Below are positions 1 to 7,412 of a stretch of DNA of 64,000 bases, one piece after another. Made by a program: the position numbers and the translations under genes. The number at the start of each line of letters is the position of its first letter. The first letter of the stretch is position 1. The notes below the pieces were generated by a model. The model had not been told where the DNA came from. It saw nothing but the letters and a program-made list of their open reading frames with translations, and ran no database searches. The DNA is from Candidatus Eremiobacterota bacterium. Its GTDB lineage: Bacteria > Vulcanimicrobiota > Vulcanimicrobiia > Vulcanimicrobiales > Vulcanimicrobiaceae. Location: the NCBI GenBank assembly GCA_019240525.1, contig JAFAYE010000001.1, positions 2,081,300 to 2,145,299 on the forward strand. Reading direction: 5' to 3'.

Positions 1-2
1 CG

Positions 3-653
3 TTCGTCACAACGATTCTGCTCGCCGTGATGACGGCGCCCTGCGCCGCCGCGACGCAACCGTACTACTATCTCAGCCCGAGGCAGCTCGACTTAACGGT
101 ACTGCTGCCGCCGCCGCCCGACGCTGCGTCGGCCGAACAGCGTTCCGACGAAGAGCAGGTGGCGGCCGCCGTCGCAGCCCGCAGCCCCGCGGAACTTCTC
201 GAAGCGCAAGAAGCTTCCAAACGCAGCGTCTTTTTCTTCGTCGCGTCGGTAGCGCCGCAGTTCACCGCGCAGCGTCTTCCGATCACGGCGCGATTCTTTT
301 CCCGCGTGCGCTCCGACGTTGAAAATTTGATCGACTCGGCAAAGGCCTACTGGCAACGGCCGCGGCCCTACGGAGTGCAAAGACAGCGCGGATCGTATCC
401 AAGCGGCCATGCTGCGTTCGCCGCATCGGCGGCGATCATACTCTCGCAATTGATTCCGTCCAAGCGCGACGCGATTTTCGCGCAGGCCCGCACGTTTGCC
501 GAGAATCGAATTCTCTTAGGGCTGCACTATCCCAGTGACGTGGCCTCGGGTTGGACCGCGGGGACCTTGGCCGCCTACGTGATGATGCACGATCCCGCGT
601 TTACGCGCGATTACGCCGCTGCCAAAGCGGAGCTTGCCCGAGCGAATCTCTGA
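3..653 (+). CDS. PAP2-superfamily (class A type) acid phosphatase, 5' end outside window
   Basis: Secreted phosphomonoesterase/lipid phosphatase of the PAP2 superfamily, which uses a His nucleophile. The three-part signature is visible: a KAYWQRPRPY block (about nt 342-372), YPSGHAAFA (nt 394-420) and ENRILLGLHYPSDV (nt 500-541). The reading frame is open to the window edge, and codons 3-56 read as the end of a hydrophobic signal peptide (FVTTILLAV followed by TAPCAAA). The true start therefore lies upstream, and the GTG at 27 is probably internal. The middle holds a Pro/Ala/Glu-rich linker before the catalytic core. Its stop codon abuts truA. Substrate unknown; periplasmic location inferred from the signal peptide. 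Confidence 0.85.
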   Translation, partial: FVTTILLAVMTAPCAAATQPYYYLSPRQLDLTVLLPPPPDAASAEQRSDEEQVAAAVAARSPAELLEAQEASKRSVFFFVASVAPQFTAQRLPITARFFSRVRSDVENLIDSAKAYWQRPRPYGVQRQRGSYPSGHAAFAASAAIILSQLIPSKRDAIFAQARTFAENRILLGLHYPSDVASGWTAGTLAAYVMMHDPAFTRDYAAAKAELARANL

Positions 654-664
654 CGAATCTTCGG

Positions 665-1468
665 TTGACCGTCGAATACGACGGGACGGATTTTTGCGGC
701 TTTCAGTGGCAACCCAACCTTCGGACCGTTGCCGGCGTCTTGGAGATAACGCTCGCGCGTTTGTTTTCGCACCCCGTCAAACTTACCGCGGCCGGCCGAA
801 CCGATGGCGGCGTTCATGCGACCGGGCAGGTCGTTTCGCTCGCGACCTCCGCCACGTTTCCGTTCGAACGACTCCTCCCCGCCCTGCAGGCGTTGCTGCC
901 GGCCGATTGCAGCGTGCGCCGAGCCGAGGTCGTGCCGGAGGGCTTCTCCGCGCGCTTTTCGGCCGTCGAGCGGACCTATTGCTACGCAATCTCGAACCGG
1001 CGCGAGCCGAGTCCGTTGCTGAGCCGCTACGCCGCTCACGAATCCCAGCCGCTTGACCTTGCCGCGATGCGCGCGGCAGCGGAACACCTCGTCGGCGAGC
1101 ACGACTTTCGCTCGTTCAGCGCGCTCGGAGACGGAGCACCGACGACCATACGACGGGTTGGCCAGCTTCGCATCGCCGCCCGAGGCGAGCTGGTCGGCCT
1201 CCAGATTACGGCCGGGGGCTTCCTCCATCACATGGTCCGGACGATTGCCGGCACGCTGATCGAGTGCGGGGTTGGCCGCCGACGGCCGGCGGAAATGCCG
1301 GGGATCCTCGCGGCGCTCGACCGGCGCGCGGCCGGGGCTACGGCGCCGCCGCAGGGACTCTACCTGGCCGGCGTCCGCTACGCCGACGGCTATGACTCGT
1401 ACGCCGACCCTCCGGCCCTGCGCGGCTTCGCCGAGGCTGCGCTTGACGGCCCCTGCGCTTTCCCGTAG
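665..1468 (+). CDS. truA: tRNA pseudouridine(38-40) synthase TruA
   Basis: Converts U38, U39 and U40 in the tRNA anticodon arm to pseudouridine. It begins with TVEYDGTDFCGFQWQ, the usual TruA N-terminus, and contains AAGRTDGGVHATGQV with the catalytic Asp. The later FLHHMVRTIAGTLIECG block is also typical. The length of about 267 residues fits the family. No ATG lies at the expected N-terminus. TTG at 665 gives the best-fitting start; CTG at 650, overlapping the phosphatase stop, is the alternative. An ATG at 551 would add a tail with no family resemblance. It sits 6 bp upstream of rplM-rpsI, a common truA-rplM-rpsI arrangement. Confidence 0.92.
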   Translation: MTVEYDGTDFCGFQWQPNLRTVAGVLEITLARLFSHPVKLTAAGRTDGGVHATGQVVSLATSATFPFERLLPALQALLPADCSVRRAEVVPEGFSARFSAVERTYCYAISNRREPSPLLSRYAAHESQPLDLAAMRAAAEHLVGEHDFRSFSALGDGAPTTIRRVGQLRIAARGELVGLQITAGGFLHHMVRTIAGTLIECGVGRRRPAEMPGILAALDRRAAGATAPPQGLYLAGVRYADGYDSYADPPALRGFAEAALDGPCAFP

Positions 1469-1474
1469 GATACC

Positions 1475-1915
1475 TTGGTTGTGCGCACCTACCAACAGAA
1501 AACGGCACAGACGCAGCACGAATGGTATCTCGTCGATGCGTCGGGAGAACGGCTCGGCACCCTTGCGGTGCGGATTGCGCGCGCGCTCTCGGGCAAGCAC
1601 AAGCCCACTTGGACCCCCCACATCGACGACGGCGACCACGTGATCGTCGTTAACGCCGATAAGGTAGAGCTCGGCGGTAACAAGTGGACGCAAAAACTTT
1701 ACTACCGCCATAGCAACTTTCCCGGCGGGCTGAAAGTGCAGACCGCGCGCGAAATCGCCGCGAAGCATCCCGAACGCCTAATCGAGAAGGCCGTACGCGG
1801 CATGCTCGCGACCAATCGCATGCGCGACGTGCAGCTCGGGCGCTTGAACGTCTATAGCGGGTCCGATCATCCGCACGAGGCGCAGAAGCCGGCGCCGCTT
1901 TCGTCGCTGCCGTAG
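1475..1915 (+). CDS. rplM: 50S ribosomal protein L13
   Basis: Large-subunit ribosomal protein L13. The core is clear: WYLVDASGERLGTLA, ARALSGKHKPTWTPH, GDHVIVVNADKVELGG, KLYYRHSNFPGGLK, and the C-terminal LNVYSGSDHPHEAQKP. The length of 146 residues is normal. The start is TTG at 1475 or GTG at 1481; AGGA at 1467-1470 is close to both. It is followed after 8 bp by rpsI, the conserved L13-S9 pair. Confidence 0.97.
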   Translation: MVVRTYQQKTAQTQHEWYLVDASGERLGTLAVRIARALSGKHKPTWTPHIDDGDHVIVVNADKVELGGNKWTQKLYYRHSNFPGGLKVQTAREIAAKHPERLIEKAVRGMLATNRMRDVQLGRLNVYSGSDHPHEAQKPAPLSSLP

Positions 1916-1923
1916 GAGTCATA

Positions 1924-2322
1924 TTGGAAAATACCGTCGACGTCATTCAATCGACCGGGCGCCGAAAACGCGCTGTCGCGCGCGTCAAACTTTCGCTCGG
2001 TCAGGGCGTCATCACGGTAAACGGAAAACCCGCCGACGAGTATTTCCCCCGGCCGCAGCTCATGATGATCGTGCGTCAGCCGCTCGAAGCGACCGATAGC
2101 AGTGCCCGCTTCGACGTGAGCGTGAAAGCCGAAGGCGGCGGCGTCACCGGACAGGCGGGCGCGATTCGTCACGGCATCGCCCGCGCGCTCGTGGCCATCG
2201 ACGAGGGCTTCAAAGCGACGCTTCGCAAGAATGGTTTTCTCACGCGCGATCCGCGCGAAAAGGAATCGAAGAAGTACGGTCGCAAGCGCGCCCGCAAGCG
2301 ATTCCAGTACAGCAAACGCTAA
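1924..2322 (+). CDS. rpsI: 30S ribosomal protein S9
   Basis: Small-subunit protein S9. Diagnostic stretches are STGRRKRAVARVKL near the N-terminus, GGGVTGQAGAIRHGIARAL in the middle and the basic tail ending RKRFQYSKR, which reaches the ribosomal P site. The start is TTG at 1924, supported by AGGAG at 1914-1918. The length is 132 residues. It is cotranscribed with rplM. Confidence 0.97.
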   Translation: MENTVDVIQSTGRRKRAVARVKLSLGQGVITVNGKPADEYFPRPQLMMIVRQPLEATDSSARFDVSVKAEGGGVTGQAGAIRHGIARALVAIDEGFKATLRKNGFLTRDPREKESKKYGRKRARKRFQYSKR

Positions 2323-2342
2323 AAACCAGCTTCAGCGTTCTC

Positions 2343-3359
2343 CTGGTCGCGCTTGGCGCGACCGCGCTTTTCATTCAGCCCAGCGCGCAATGGATCGAGC
2401 GCGCCTATGCTAACGGCGCCTATCCGCACTGGGAGCATTTCGCTTCGAGCATCACCGCATCGTTGCCGTGGTCACTCGGGGATTTCGCCGCGCTCGCCGG
2501 CATTGCAGCGATTATTTGGCAAATCGTCGTCTTCGCGCGCCTGCGCCGGCGCCGCGCGCCGCAAGTTGCGGCTTTACTCCTCACCTGTGCGGCCATCGCG
2601 GGGCTCTATGCGCTGTGGTTTGAATTGAGCTGGGGCTGGAACTACGCGCGCGCGCCGCTCGAATCGCGGGTGCAGTTCGATCCGGCGCGGGTCACTCCGC
2701 GGGCTGCAGCGGACTTGCGCGCGCGGGCGATGGCGCAAATGAATGTGCTCGCAGCGGCGGCGCATGGCCGTGCGGCAATCCCGCTCGACCGTGGCGCACT
2801 CTATACCGCATGGCTTCCGGCCGTCCTGCGCGCCGGCGATAGCTGGACGCCCTGGGTCGGCGGGCCAAAACCGACGATTGCCGATCCGTTCATGATCGCA
2901 ACGGGAACGAGCGGCTTCATCAATCCACTCACGCTCAACGTCGCCATGGCCTCCGATTTGCTTTGGTTCGAGCGGCCGTTCGATCTGGCGCACGAGTGGA
3001 GTCACGACGCAGCCTATGCGCGCGAAGACGAAGCGAACTACCTCGCCATCGTCACGTGTCTGCGGTCGCCCGATGCCGCGGTGCGCTATTCAGGCTGGTT
3101 CGAGCTTTTTTTGTACCTGCCGCAGAAGCGCCATTACCTACGTCGCGAGTTCGTGCCGCTTGTTTTACAAGATTTCGCCGCGATTCGCCGCCGTGACGCG
3201 CGTCACATCAACGTCATGCTGGCCCATTGGTCATGGCGCACGTACAACGTTTACTTGAAAAGCAATCGCATCGCTTCGGGCATCGCCAACTACGACGAGG
3301 TGACACGGCTGATGCTCGGCGTGCCGCGCGACGCGGCCGGCTTGCCGATCGCGCGATAG
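2343..3359 (+). CDS. DUF3810-like membrane-anchored zinc metallopeptidase candidate
   Basis: Resembles DUF3810 membrane proteins, which carry a metallopeptidase-like HExxH. Here the motif is HEWSH (nt 2991-3005), followed by REDEANYLA, where a Glu could be the third ligand. Upstream are two hydrophobic segments (nt about 2343-2375 and 2485-2535) and the stretch WIERAYANGAYPHW, as in DUF3810 N-termini. Those residues lie before the first canonical start (TTG at 2463), so translation must begin further upstream. No ATG, GTG or TTG exists there in frame; CTG at 2343 is used here as a placeholder. Proteolytic activity is inferred, not shown. The gene ends at a strong hairpin. Confidence 0.7.
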   Translation: MVALGATALFIQPSAQWIERAYANGAYPHWEHFASSITASLPWSLGDFAALAGIAAIIWQIVVFARLRRRRAPQVAALLLTCAAIAGLYALWFELSWGWNYARAPLESRVQFDPARVTPRAAADLRARAMAQMNVLAAAAHGRAAIPLDRGALYTAWLPAVLRAGDSWTPWVGGPKPTIADPFMIATGTSGFINPLTLNVAMASDLLWFERPFDLAHEWSHDAAYAREDEANYLAIVTCLRSPDAAVRYSGWFELFLYLPQKRHYLRREFVPLVLQDFAAIRRRDARHINVMLAHWSWRTYNVYLKSNRIASGIANYDEVTRLMLGVPRDAAGLPIAR

Positions 3360-3361
3360 TG

Positions 3362-3389
3362 AAACGGGGACTCGGATGAGTCCCCGTTT
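3362..3389. terminator. Bidirectional terminator hairpin between convergent genes
   Basis: Perfect 11-bp stem: AAACGGGGACT (3362-3372) and AGTCCCCGTTT (3379-3389) around a 6-nt loop. It lies immediately after the DUF3810-like stop and 24 bp beyond the end of the minus-strand YXWGXW gene. The T-run at the plus-strand 3' side and the A-run on the other side allow termination in both directions. Confidence 0.75.
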
Positions 3390-3412
3390 GCAGCGAGTGT
3401 TTTATTACGTGG

Positions 3413-4459
3413 TTAGCGTCGCGGCGGTTTGCCCGGATGGTCGCCGCCACCGTTAGGATGGCCTTCCATCGACCCGCCCTGCGGGGGATGTCCGCCCTGC
3501 GGATGTCCGCCCTGCGGAGGATGCCCACCCTGCGGAGGATGGCCGCCATTCATCGAGCCGTTGGGGTGTGAATACTGATTGTAATGATGCGGTTGGGCTT
3601 GCATCGTGTTGTGATGCGGTTGTCCCTGCATAGAGTTGTAGTGAGGCTGCCCTTGCATCGAGTTGGTATGAGTCTGCCCCTGCGTCGTTGTTGTGTGAGT
3701 CTGCCGGTCGGCAGCGGTTACCGGAGCGAAGTTTGCGGGCTTATTGCTCGCGTTGAACGGATGAGCTGCCGCGGTGACCGGCGGATGTCCGTGATTGACG
3801 TTCGCGTATTGATTGCGATCCGCGGCCGAGACCGAATCGTGTTGGCGTTGCACGGTCGTGGGCGCGATTCCGTGCTGACGCGCGGTAACTTGCGTCGGCG
3901 TTGGTCGGGCGGTGATGCCGCCGTGACCGCCGTTATAGCTTACGTGGCAGTTGTTGCCGCAGACGACGCCATGGTTGACGACGGTCTTATTCACGTAAAC
4001 GTTGCGCACGACGTTGCGGTTGACGTTGACGATTGCGGTGTTGTAACGGAACGCACCGCCCGACCAATAGCCACCGTAGAAGCCGGTGCCATAGTAGCCG
4101 AAGCCGTAGTTAATGCCGCCGTAAAAGCCGACGCTGCCGCCCCAATAGCCGTTGTTCCAAACGTAGCCGCCGTTTAAGCCGCCGCCCCAGTAGCCCGGCG
4201 TCCAGTAGAGGCCCACCGAGGGCGGCGCAACCCAGGTTCCCGGAACCCAGTAGTAGCCGGCCGGTCCGTAGCCCCAGTAACCCGGCGTCCATTGATAGTT
4301 GGGGTAGGGTGCCGGGGGCATCGAGTAGACCGGCAACGGCGGGGGCGGCCCCCCGACATTGAAGCCGACGCCAATGCTGACTTGTGCCGGGGCTGCCAAC
4401 GGCACCACGGCGATAAGAATGGTTGCGATAATTGCGTAAAACGATCTTTTGTTTCGCAC
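3413..4459 (-). CDS. Secreted YXWGXW-repeat protein with His/Gln/Pro-rich tandem-repeat tail
   Basis: A secreted low-complexity protein of about 348 residues. The GTG start at 4459 is chosen because AAAGGAGGA (complement of 4463-4471) lies 3-4 nt ahead; a longer frame to 4540 has no such signal. A signal peptide follows (RSFYAIIATILIAVVPLAAPAQ). Next come repeated aromatic modules of the type WTPGYWGYGPAGYYWVPGTW, as in YXWGXW-repeat proteins, then a Gly/Tyr-rich stretch, and finally a tail of 9-residue QGQPHxNSM units and GGHPPQ units. The His-rich tail could bind metal, but this is only inference. Function unknown; an envelope or surface role is likely. Confidence 0.75.
   Translation of the reverse strand: MRNKRSFYAIIATILIAVVPLAAPAQVSIGVGFNVGGPPPPLPVYSMPPAPYPNYQWTPGYWGYGPAGYYWVPGTWVAPPSVGLYWTPGYWGGGLNGGYVWNNGYWGGSVGFYGGINYGFGYYGTGFYGGYWSGGAFRYNTAIVNVNRNVVRNVYVNKTVVNHGVVCGNNCHVSYNGGHGGITARPTPTQVTARQHGIAPTTVQRQHDSVSAADRNQYANVNHGHPPVTAAAHPFNASNKPANFAPVTAADRQTHTTTTQGQTHTNSMQGQPHYNSMQGQPHHNTMQAQPHHYNQYSHPNGSMNGGHPPQGGHPPQGGHPQGGHPPQGGSMEGHPNGGGDHPGKPPRR
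3473..3547 (-). repeat. GGHPPQ-coding short tandem repeats
   Basis: In-frame tandem units of 15-18 bp encode repeated GGHPPQ / GGHPQ in the C-terminus of the YXWGXW protein. Unit length differs by one codon between copies, as expected of slippage. Confidence 0.8.
3575..3682 (-). repeat. Four 27-bp tandem repeats coding QGQPHxNSM
   Basis: Four consecutive 27-bp units (3575-3601, 3602-3628, 3629-3655, 3656-3682) encode 9-residue repeats of the pattern QGQPHxNSM in the same secreted protein. The units have diverged, mostly in the residue after His. Confidence 0.85.
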
Positions 4460-4653
4460 GAGTCCTCCTTTATGGGGATCATTATAGACGAAATGGAGCC
4501 CAAGTCCGCCGATGGAATGGCGCGGTGGAGGCGGTTTCACCCGATTCTTACTCCTTCGTTATAGGTTGCTCACTCGGTTTTCACCCAGCTTTCGTCACAA
4601 TCCGGCTATCGAGGGTATCTTCAGCGGCTACGTCGGCCTAGTAGCATCGAGCT

Positions 4654-4872
4654 ATGTTTGACGTGGGTGAGTCGTTGCGCGAAGCTTTTTCGGATGCGCG
4701 ACTGCGTTTGGCGCAAGCGCAGCGTGCCGTAGCCGTCGCGAATTTCGGGAAGGAGCACGGCCGGTCTGCCGATGCGGCGCTAGCGCAAACCGCTGGAGCC
4801 GCAATCTTTAGCGAGGCATTGCTCGCTACGGAGCGTGCCCGCTTCGCCGAGATCAAAGCCGTGACGAAATGA
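4654..4872 (+). CDS. Small protein in the flgB position; possible degenerate FlgB rod protein
   Basis: A 72-residue protein that opens the flagellar-type secretion gene run and overlaps flgC by 4 bp (ATGA). The position immediately before flgC is where flgB normally lies. The segment LAQAQRAVAVANFGKE loosely resembles the FlgB N-terminal helix (L..RQQ..ANNIAN), but the TPGYK signature is absent. The length is about half of a normal FlgB (about 130 residues). A reduced rod component is the best guess; an unrelated small chaperone or coiled-coil protein is possible. No recognised domain. Confidence 0.45.
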   Translation: MFDVGESLREAFSDARLRLAQAQRAVAVANFGKEHGRSADAALAQTAGAAIFSEALLATERARFAEIKAVTK

Positions 4873-5201
4873 ATCTGGATCTACTCGACTCGGCGGCGAG
4901 CGGAATGGACGCGCAGCGCGCGGCACTCGACGTTGCGGCGCGCAACGTTGCCGCCGCGGAGGCCGCCGGGCCCAACGGCGACTACGAACGTATGATTCCG
5001 GTCTTTCGCGTCGCTGATGATCCTGAGGGCGAAGCGCATGTCGATTTCGCCGGGACGCGCATCGAACGCGGCACGAACGTCGACATTCTCACCGAAATGA
5101 TCGGCGTAATGAATGCATCGCGCGCCTACGAATCCGATGCCGCCATTTTTGACGTCGGCAAGCGGCTTGCCGAAAAGACGCTCGACTTGGAGCGTTTATG
5201 A
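4869..5201 (+). CDS. flgC: Flagellar basal-body rod protein FlgC, shortened
   Basis: Proximal rod protein. The N-terminal SAASGMDAQRAALDVAARNVAAAE and the C-terminal TEMIGVMNASRAYESDAAIFDVGKRLAEKTL match the two helices that pack in rod proteins of the FlgC type. At 110 residues it is shorter than usual (about 135-150), and the middle is trimmed. It overlaps both neighbours by 4 bp, so translational coupling is likely. In a flagellar or flagellum-derived secretion system it would form the base of the rod above the MS ring. Confidence 0.85.
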   Translation: MNLDLLDSAASGMDAQRAALDVAARNVAAAEAAGPNGDYERMIPVFRVADDPEGEAHVDFAGTRIERGTNVDILTEMIGVMNASRAYESDAAIFDVGKRLAEKTLDLERL

Positions 5202-5464
5202 AGGTCGAAATGCTAATCCCGGATGCGCCGCCGGCGGAGTCCGCGCAGCGGGGCGACGGCGCGGCGTTCGCACGCGCACTCGATGCGCTCCACGGGCTTT
5301 TCTCGGATGCCTCGCAAGCCGAAGACGACTTTGCGTACGGACGCGGGACCTTGCAGGCCGCAGTTTACGAACGGGCACAGGCCGACGTCGCGCTCTCCGT
5401 CGCCACCGCCGCGGCGCAGCGTTTGACGCAGTCCGTGCAGTCCATTCTCAACATGCAAGTCTAG
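5198..5464 (+). CDS. fliE: Flagellar hook-basal body complex protein FliE
   Basis: Links the MS ring and export gate to the rod. The C-terminal DVALSVATAAAQRLTQSVQSILNMQV is a textbook FliE ending. The length of 88 residues is slightly short. The ATG at 5198 overlaps the flgC stop, and fliF follows 3 bp after the stop. Confidence 0.9.
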   Translation: MKVEMLIPDAPPAESAQRGDGAAFARALDALHGLFSDASQAEDDFAYGRGTLQAAVYERAQADVALSVATAAAQRLTQSVQSILNMQV

Positions 5465-5467
5465 ATC

Positions 5468-6952
5468 GTGCTGGGTATCGCGCAGCTGCTCGCCCGATGG
5501 AAGGCGGTGCCGAAAGCGGCGCGGTTGCTCGTCGGTGGCTTCGTCCTCGTTGCGCTCGGCATTGCGGTTGCCGCCGTCATCGTCGGACACCCCGCGCGCA
5601 ACGCGCTTTTCGCGGCGCCGCTCCACCCCGAGCAGCTCGCGGAGGTTGAAGAACGTCTGGCAGGCTGGAGCGTCGCGTTCACGCCGACTGCCGAAAACGT
5701 GATCGTCGATGCGAGCCGGCGAAACGATCTGTTGCTGCGACTCTCGCTTGCCGGCGTTCCACATCCGCATCTGTCGAGTACGGACGAGGCGCTGGCGAAC
5801 GTTGGCGTTCTGACGCCGCAAGCGGTCATTGACGCGCAGACACGCGCGGGCCTTGCCGGCGATATCGAATCGGGATTGCGCGGCATCGACGGAGTAGACG
5901 ACGCGCGCGTCATCGTTGCGCCGGCGAAAACGGGCGAGTTCGCCGACGAGTCGGCGCACGATGCGAGTGCCTCCGTGCGACTTCGATTGCGCGCCGGCGC
6001 ACGGCTTTCGCGCGATGCAATCGCCGGAGTTCGAGCGTTCGTCGCCGCCAGCGTTCCCGAGCTCGAGCCGGCACGAGTAACGATTCTCGACGATCGTGGC
6101 GTTGCGCTCGGAACCGATGTCGCGGGGGTCGACGCGGCAGACGACGACACGGCAGAGGTTCAGCGCTCGTTGCAATCCGCGCTCGACACCGCCTTCGGGG
6201 CTGGTGCTGCCATCGTCCGCATTCGCTCCGAATACGACGCCGCCCGCACGTCGCGACACGACATCCGCCGGTCGCCGATCCTCGGCACGGGCGTCGAACG
6301 CGTGCGCCATAGCGAAAGTTACGACGGCGGCGGGAAACGCTACCGCCGCACGGACGAAGGCGAAGACCGCGGAAGCGAAACGCACGAGTCCCTCGCACAG
6401 ATCCCCGCTGGTGCGCTCAAACGGTTGTCGGCCGCAGTCTTCGTCGATCAGAGCCGCGCGCTCGATCTCGTTAAAGTGCGCGGACTCGCTGCAGCCGCGA
6501 TCGGCTTTGACGCTGCGCGCGGTGACGCGCTGGCCGTCGAGGCGGTCGACTTCCACCGCGATCCGCTCCCGCGAGCAAATCCGTGGTTGATGCTCTACGG
6601 AGCGATCGCTCCGATGATGCCCGCGGTTGTCGTCGCGCTTGCGCTCGTCGTCTGCGCGCGTTTCGCACTCTCGCCCGTCGCGGCACTCGTGCAAACGGTG
6701 CTCGAGCGCGGCTTGGTCGAACGCACGACGAAAGCTGCCGCCACGTTTCCGCCGGCACGCGTGCGGAGTCTGCTCGAACGCGAACCGCCGCACGCAGCGG
6801 CGGCCATCATAAGCGCGCTGCCGGCCGCGACCGCGACGGCGGTGCTCGAGCTCTACCCGCCGCACGAGCGCGAGGCGATCGTCGCTCGAATGCAACGGCG
6901 CCATTCGCCGTTGCTCGCCGACGCTCAGGAACTACTGCGCCGCCGTGTCTAG
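5468..6952 (+). CDS. fliF: MS-ring protein FliF fused to a FliG middle-domain-like segment
   Basis: Inner-membrane MS-ring protein of 494 residues. TM1 is at about residues 18-37, and the ring-building domains follow (EQLAEVEERLAGWSVAFTPT, then TQTRAGLAGDIESGLRGIDGVDDARVIVAP-like sequence). TM2 lies near 375-397 (LMLYGAIAPMMPAVVVALAL). Instead of a short FliG-binding tail, residues of about 420-480 read RVRSLLEREPPHAAAAIISALP, then TATAVLELYPPHEREAIVARM. This resembles the FliG middle (ARM) domain with its EHPQ-type motif (here EPPH). The FliG C-terminal torque domain is absent, and no separate fliG is present nearby. The start is GTG at 5468, 3 bp after fliE. Confidence 0.85.
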   Translation: MLGIAQLLARWKAVPKAARLLVGGFVLVALGIAVAAVIVGHPARNALFAAPLHPEQLAEVEERLAGWSVAFTPTAENVIVDASRRNDLLLRLSLAGVPHPHLSSTDEALANVGVLTPQAVIDAQTRAGLAGDIESGLRGIDGVDDARVIVAPAKTGEFADESAHDASASVRLRLRAGARLSRDAIAGVRAFVAASVPELEPARVTILDDRGVALGTDVAGVDAADDDTAEVQRSLQSALDTAFGAGAAIVRIRSEYDAARTSRHDIRRSPILGTGVERVRHSESYDGGGKRYRRTDEGEDRGSETHESLAQIPAGALKRLSAAVFVDQSRALDLVKVRGLAAAAIGFDAARGDALAVEAVDFHRDPLPRANPWLMLYGAIAPMMPAVVVALALVVCARFALSPVAALVQTVLERGLVERTTKAAATFPPARVRSLLEREPPHAAAAIISALPAATATAVLELYPPHEREAIVARMQRRHSPLLADAQELLRRRV

Positions 6953-7412
6953 TGCGTTCGTGCCGCTTGCACTTTTCTTGCGTCCGGTCACGCGCGCAGC
7001 CGCCGCCGAGGAAGCGCCACCACCGCCCGCGGTCGCCGCGCCGGTTTGCGGCGACATCGATGAAGCGTTGCGCGCTGCACGGCGATTTCGCGCAGGACTA
7101 CAAGACGCGATCGATGCTGCCGTCGAGGAACTCTTGCCCGCAATTGCGCGCGACGTGCTCGCGCGCGAGCTTCAGATCGCCGCCGCCGACGTCGCCGAGA
7201 TCGTGCGCGGCGCCCTGGGTTCCGATTCGCACGACGTCACTTCCATTCGCGCACATCCGGACGATCTCGATGCGCTCTGCGCGGTCGAGTTCGAACGCAT
7301 TCCCGACGCGACGTTGAGCCGCGGGAGCGTTCGGCTCGAACTGCGCAGCGGCACGATCGATCTAACGCTCGACGCGCGTCTCGACGCCGTTCTTCGCGCG
7401 CGGGTGCAGTGA
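6945..7412 (+). CDS. fliH: FliH-like stator of the export ATPase
   Basis: A 155-residue protein between fliF and fliI with the character of FliH/SctL. It has an Ala/Pro-rich N-terminus, a helical segment (EALRAARRFRAGLQDAIDAAVEELLPAIARDVLARELQ), and a C-terminal beta/alpha domain ending in LSRGSVRLELRSGTIDLTLDARLDAVL, like the FliH C-terminus that caps FliI. It is shorter than typical FliH (about 220 residues). The GTG start overlaps the fliF stop, and the end overlaps fliI by 4 bp. Assigned largely by position and the C-terminal pattern. Confidence 0.7.
   Translation: MSSAFVPLALFLRPVTRAAAAEEAPPPPAVAAPVCGDIDEALRAARRFRAGLQDAIDAAVEELLPAIARDVLARELQIAAADVAEIVRGALGSDSHDVTSIRAHPDDLDALCAVEFERIPDATLSRGSVRLELRSGTIDLTLDARLDAVLRARVQ

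Noticed and set aside
5213-6904. Long minus-strand open frame of about 560 codons over fliE-fliF
   Set aside because: It is antisense to clearly coding FliE and FliF and has Arg-rich, low-complexity composition typical of shadow frames in GC-rich DNA.
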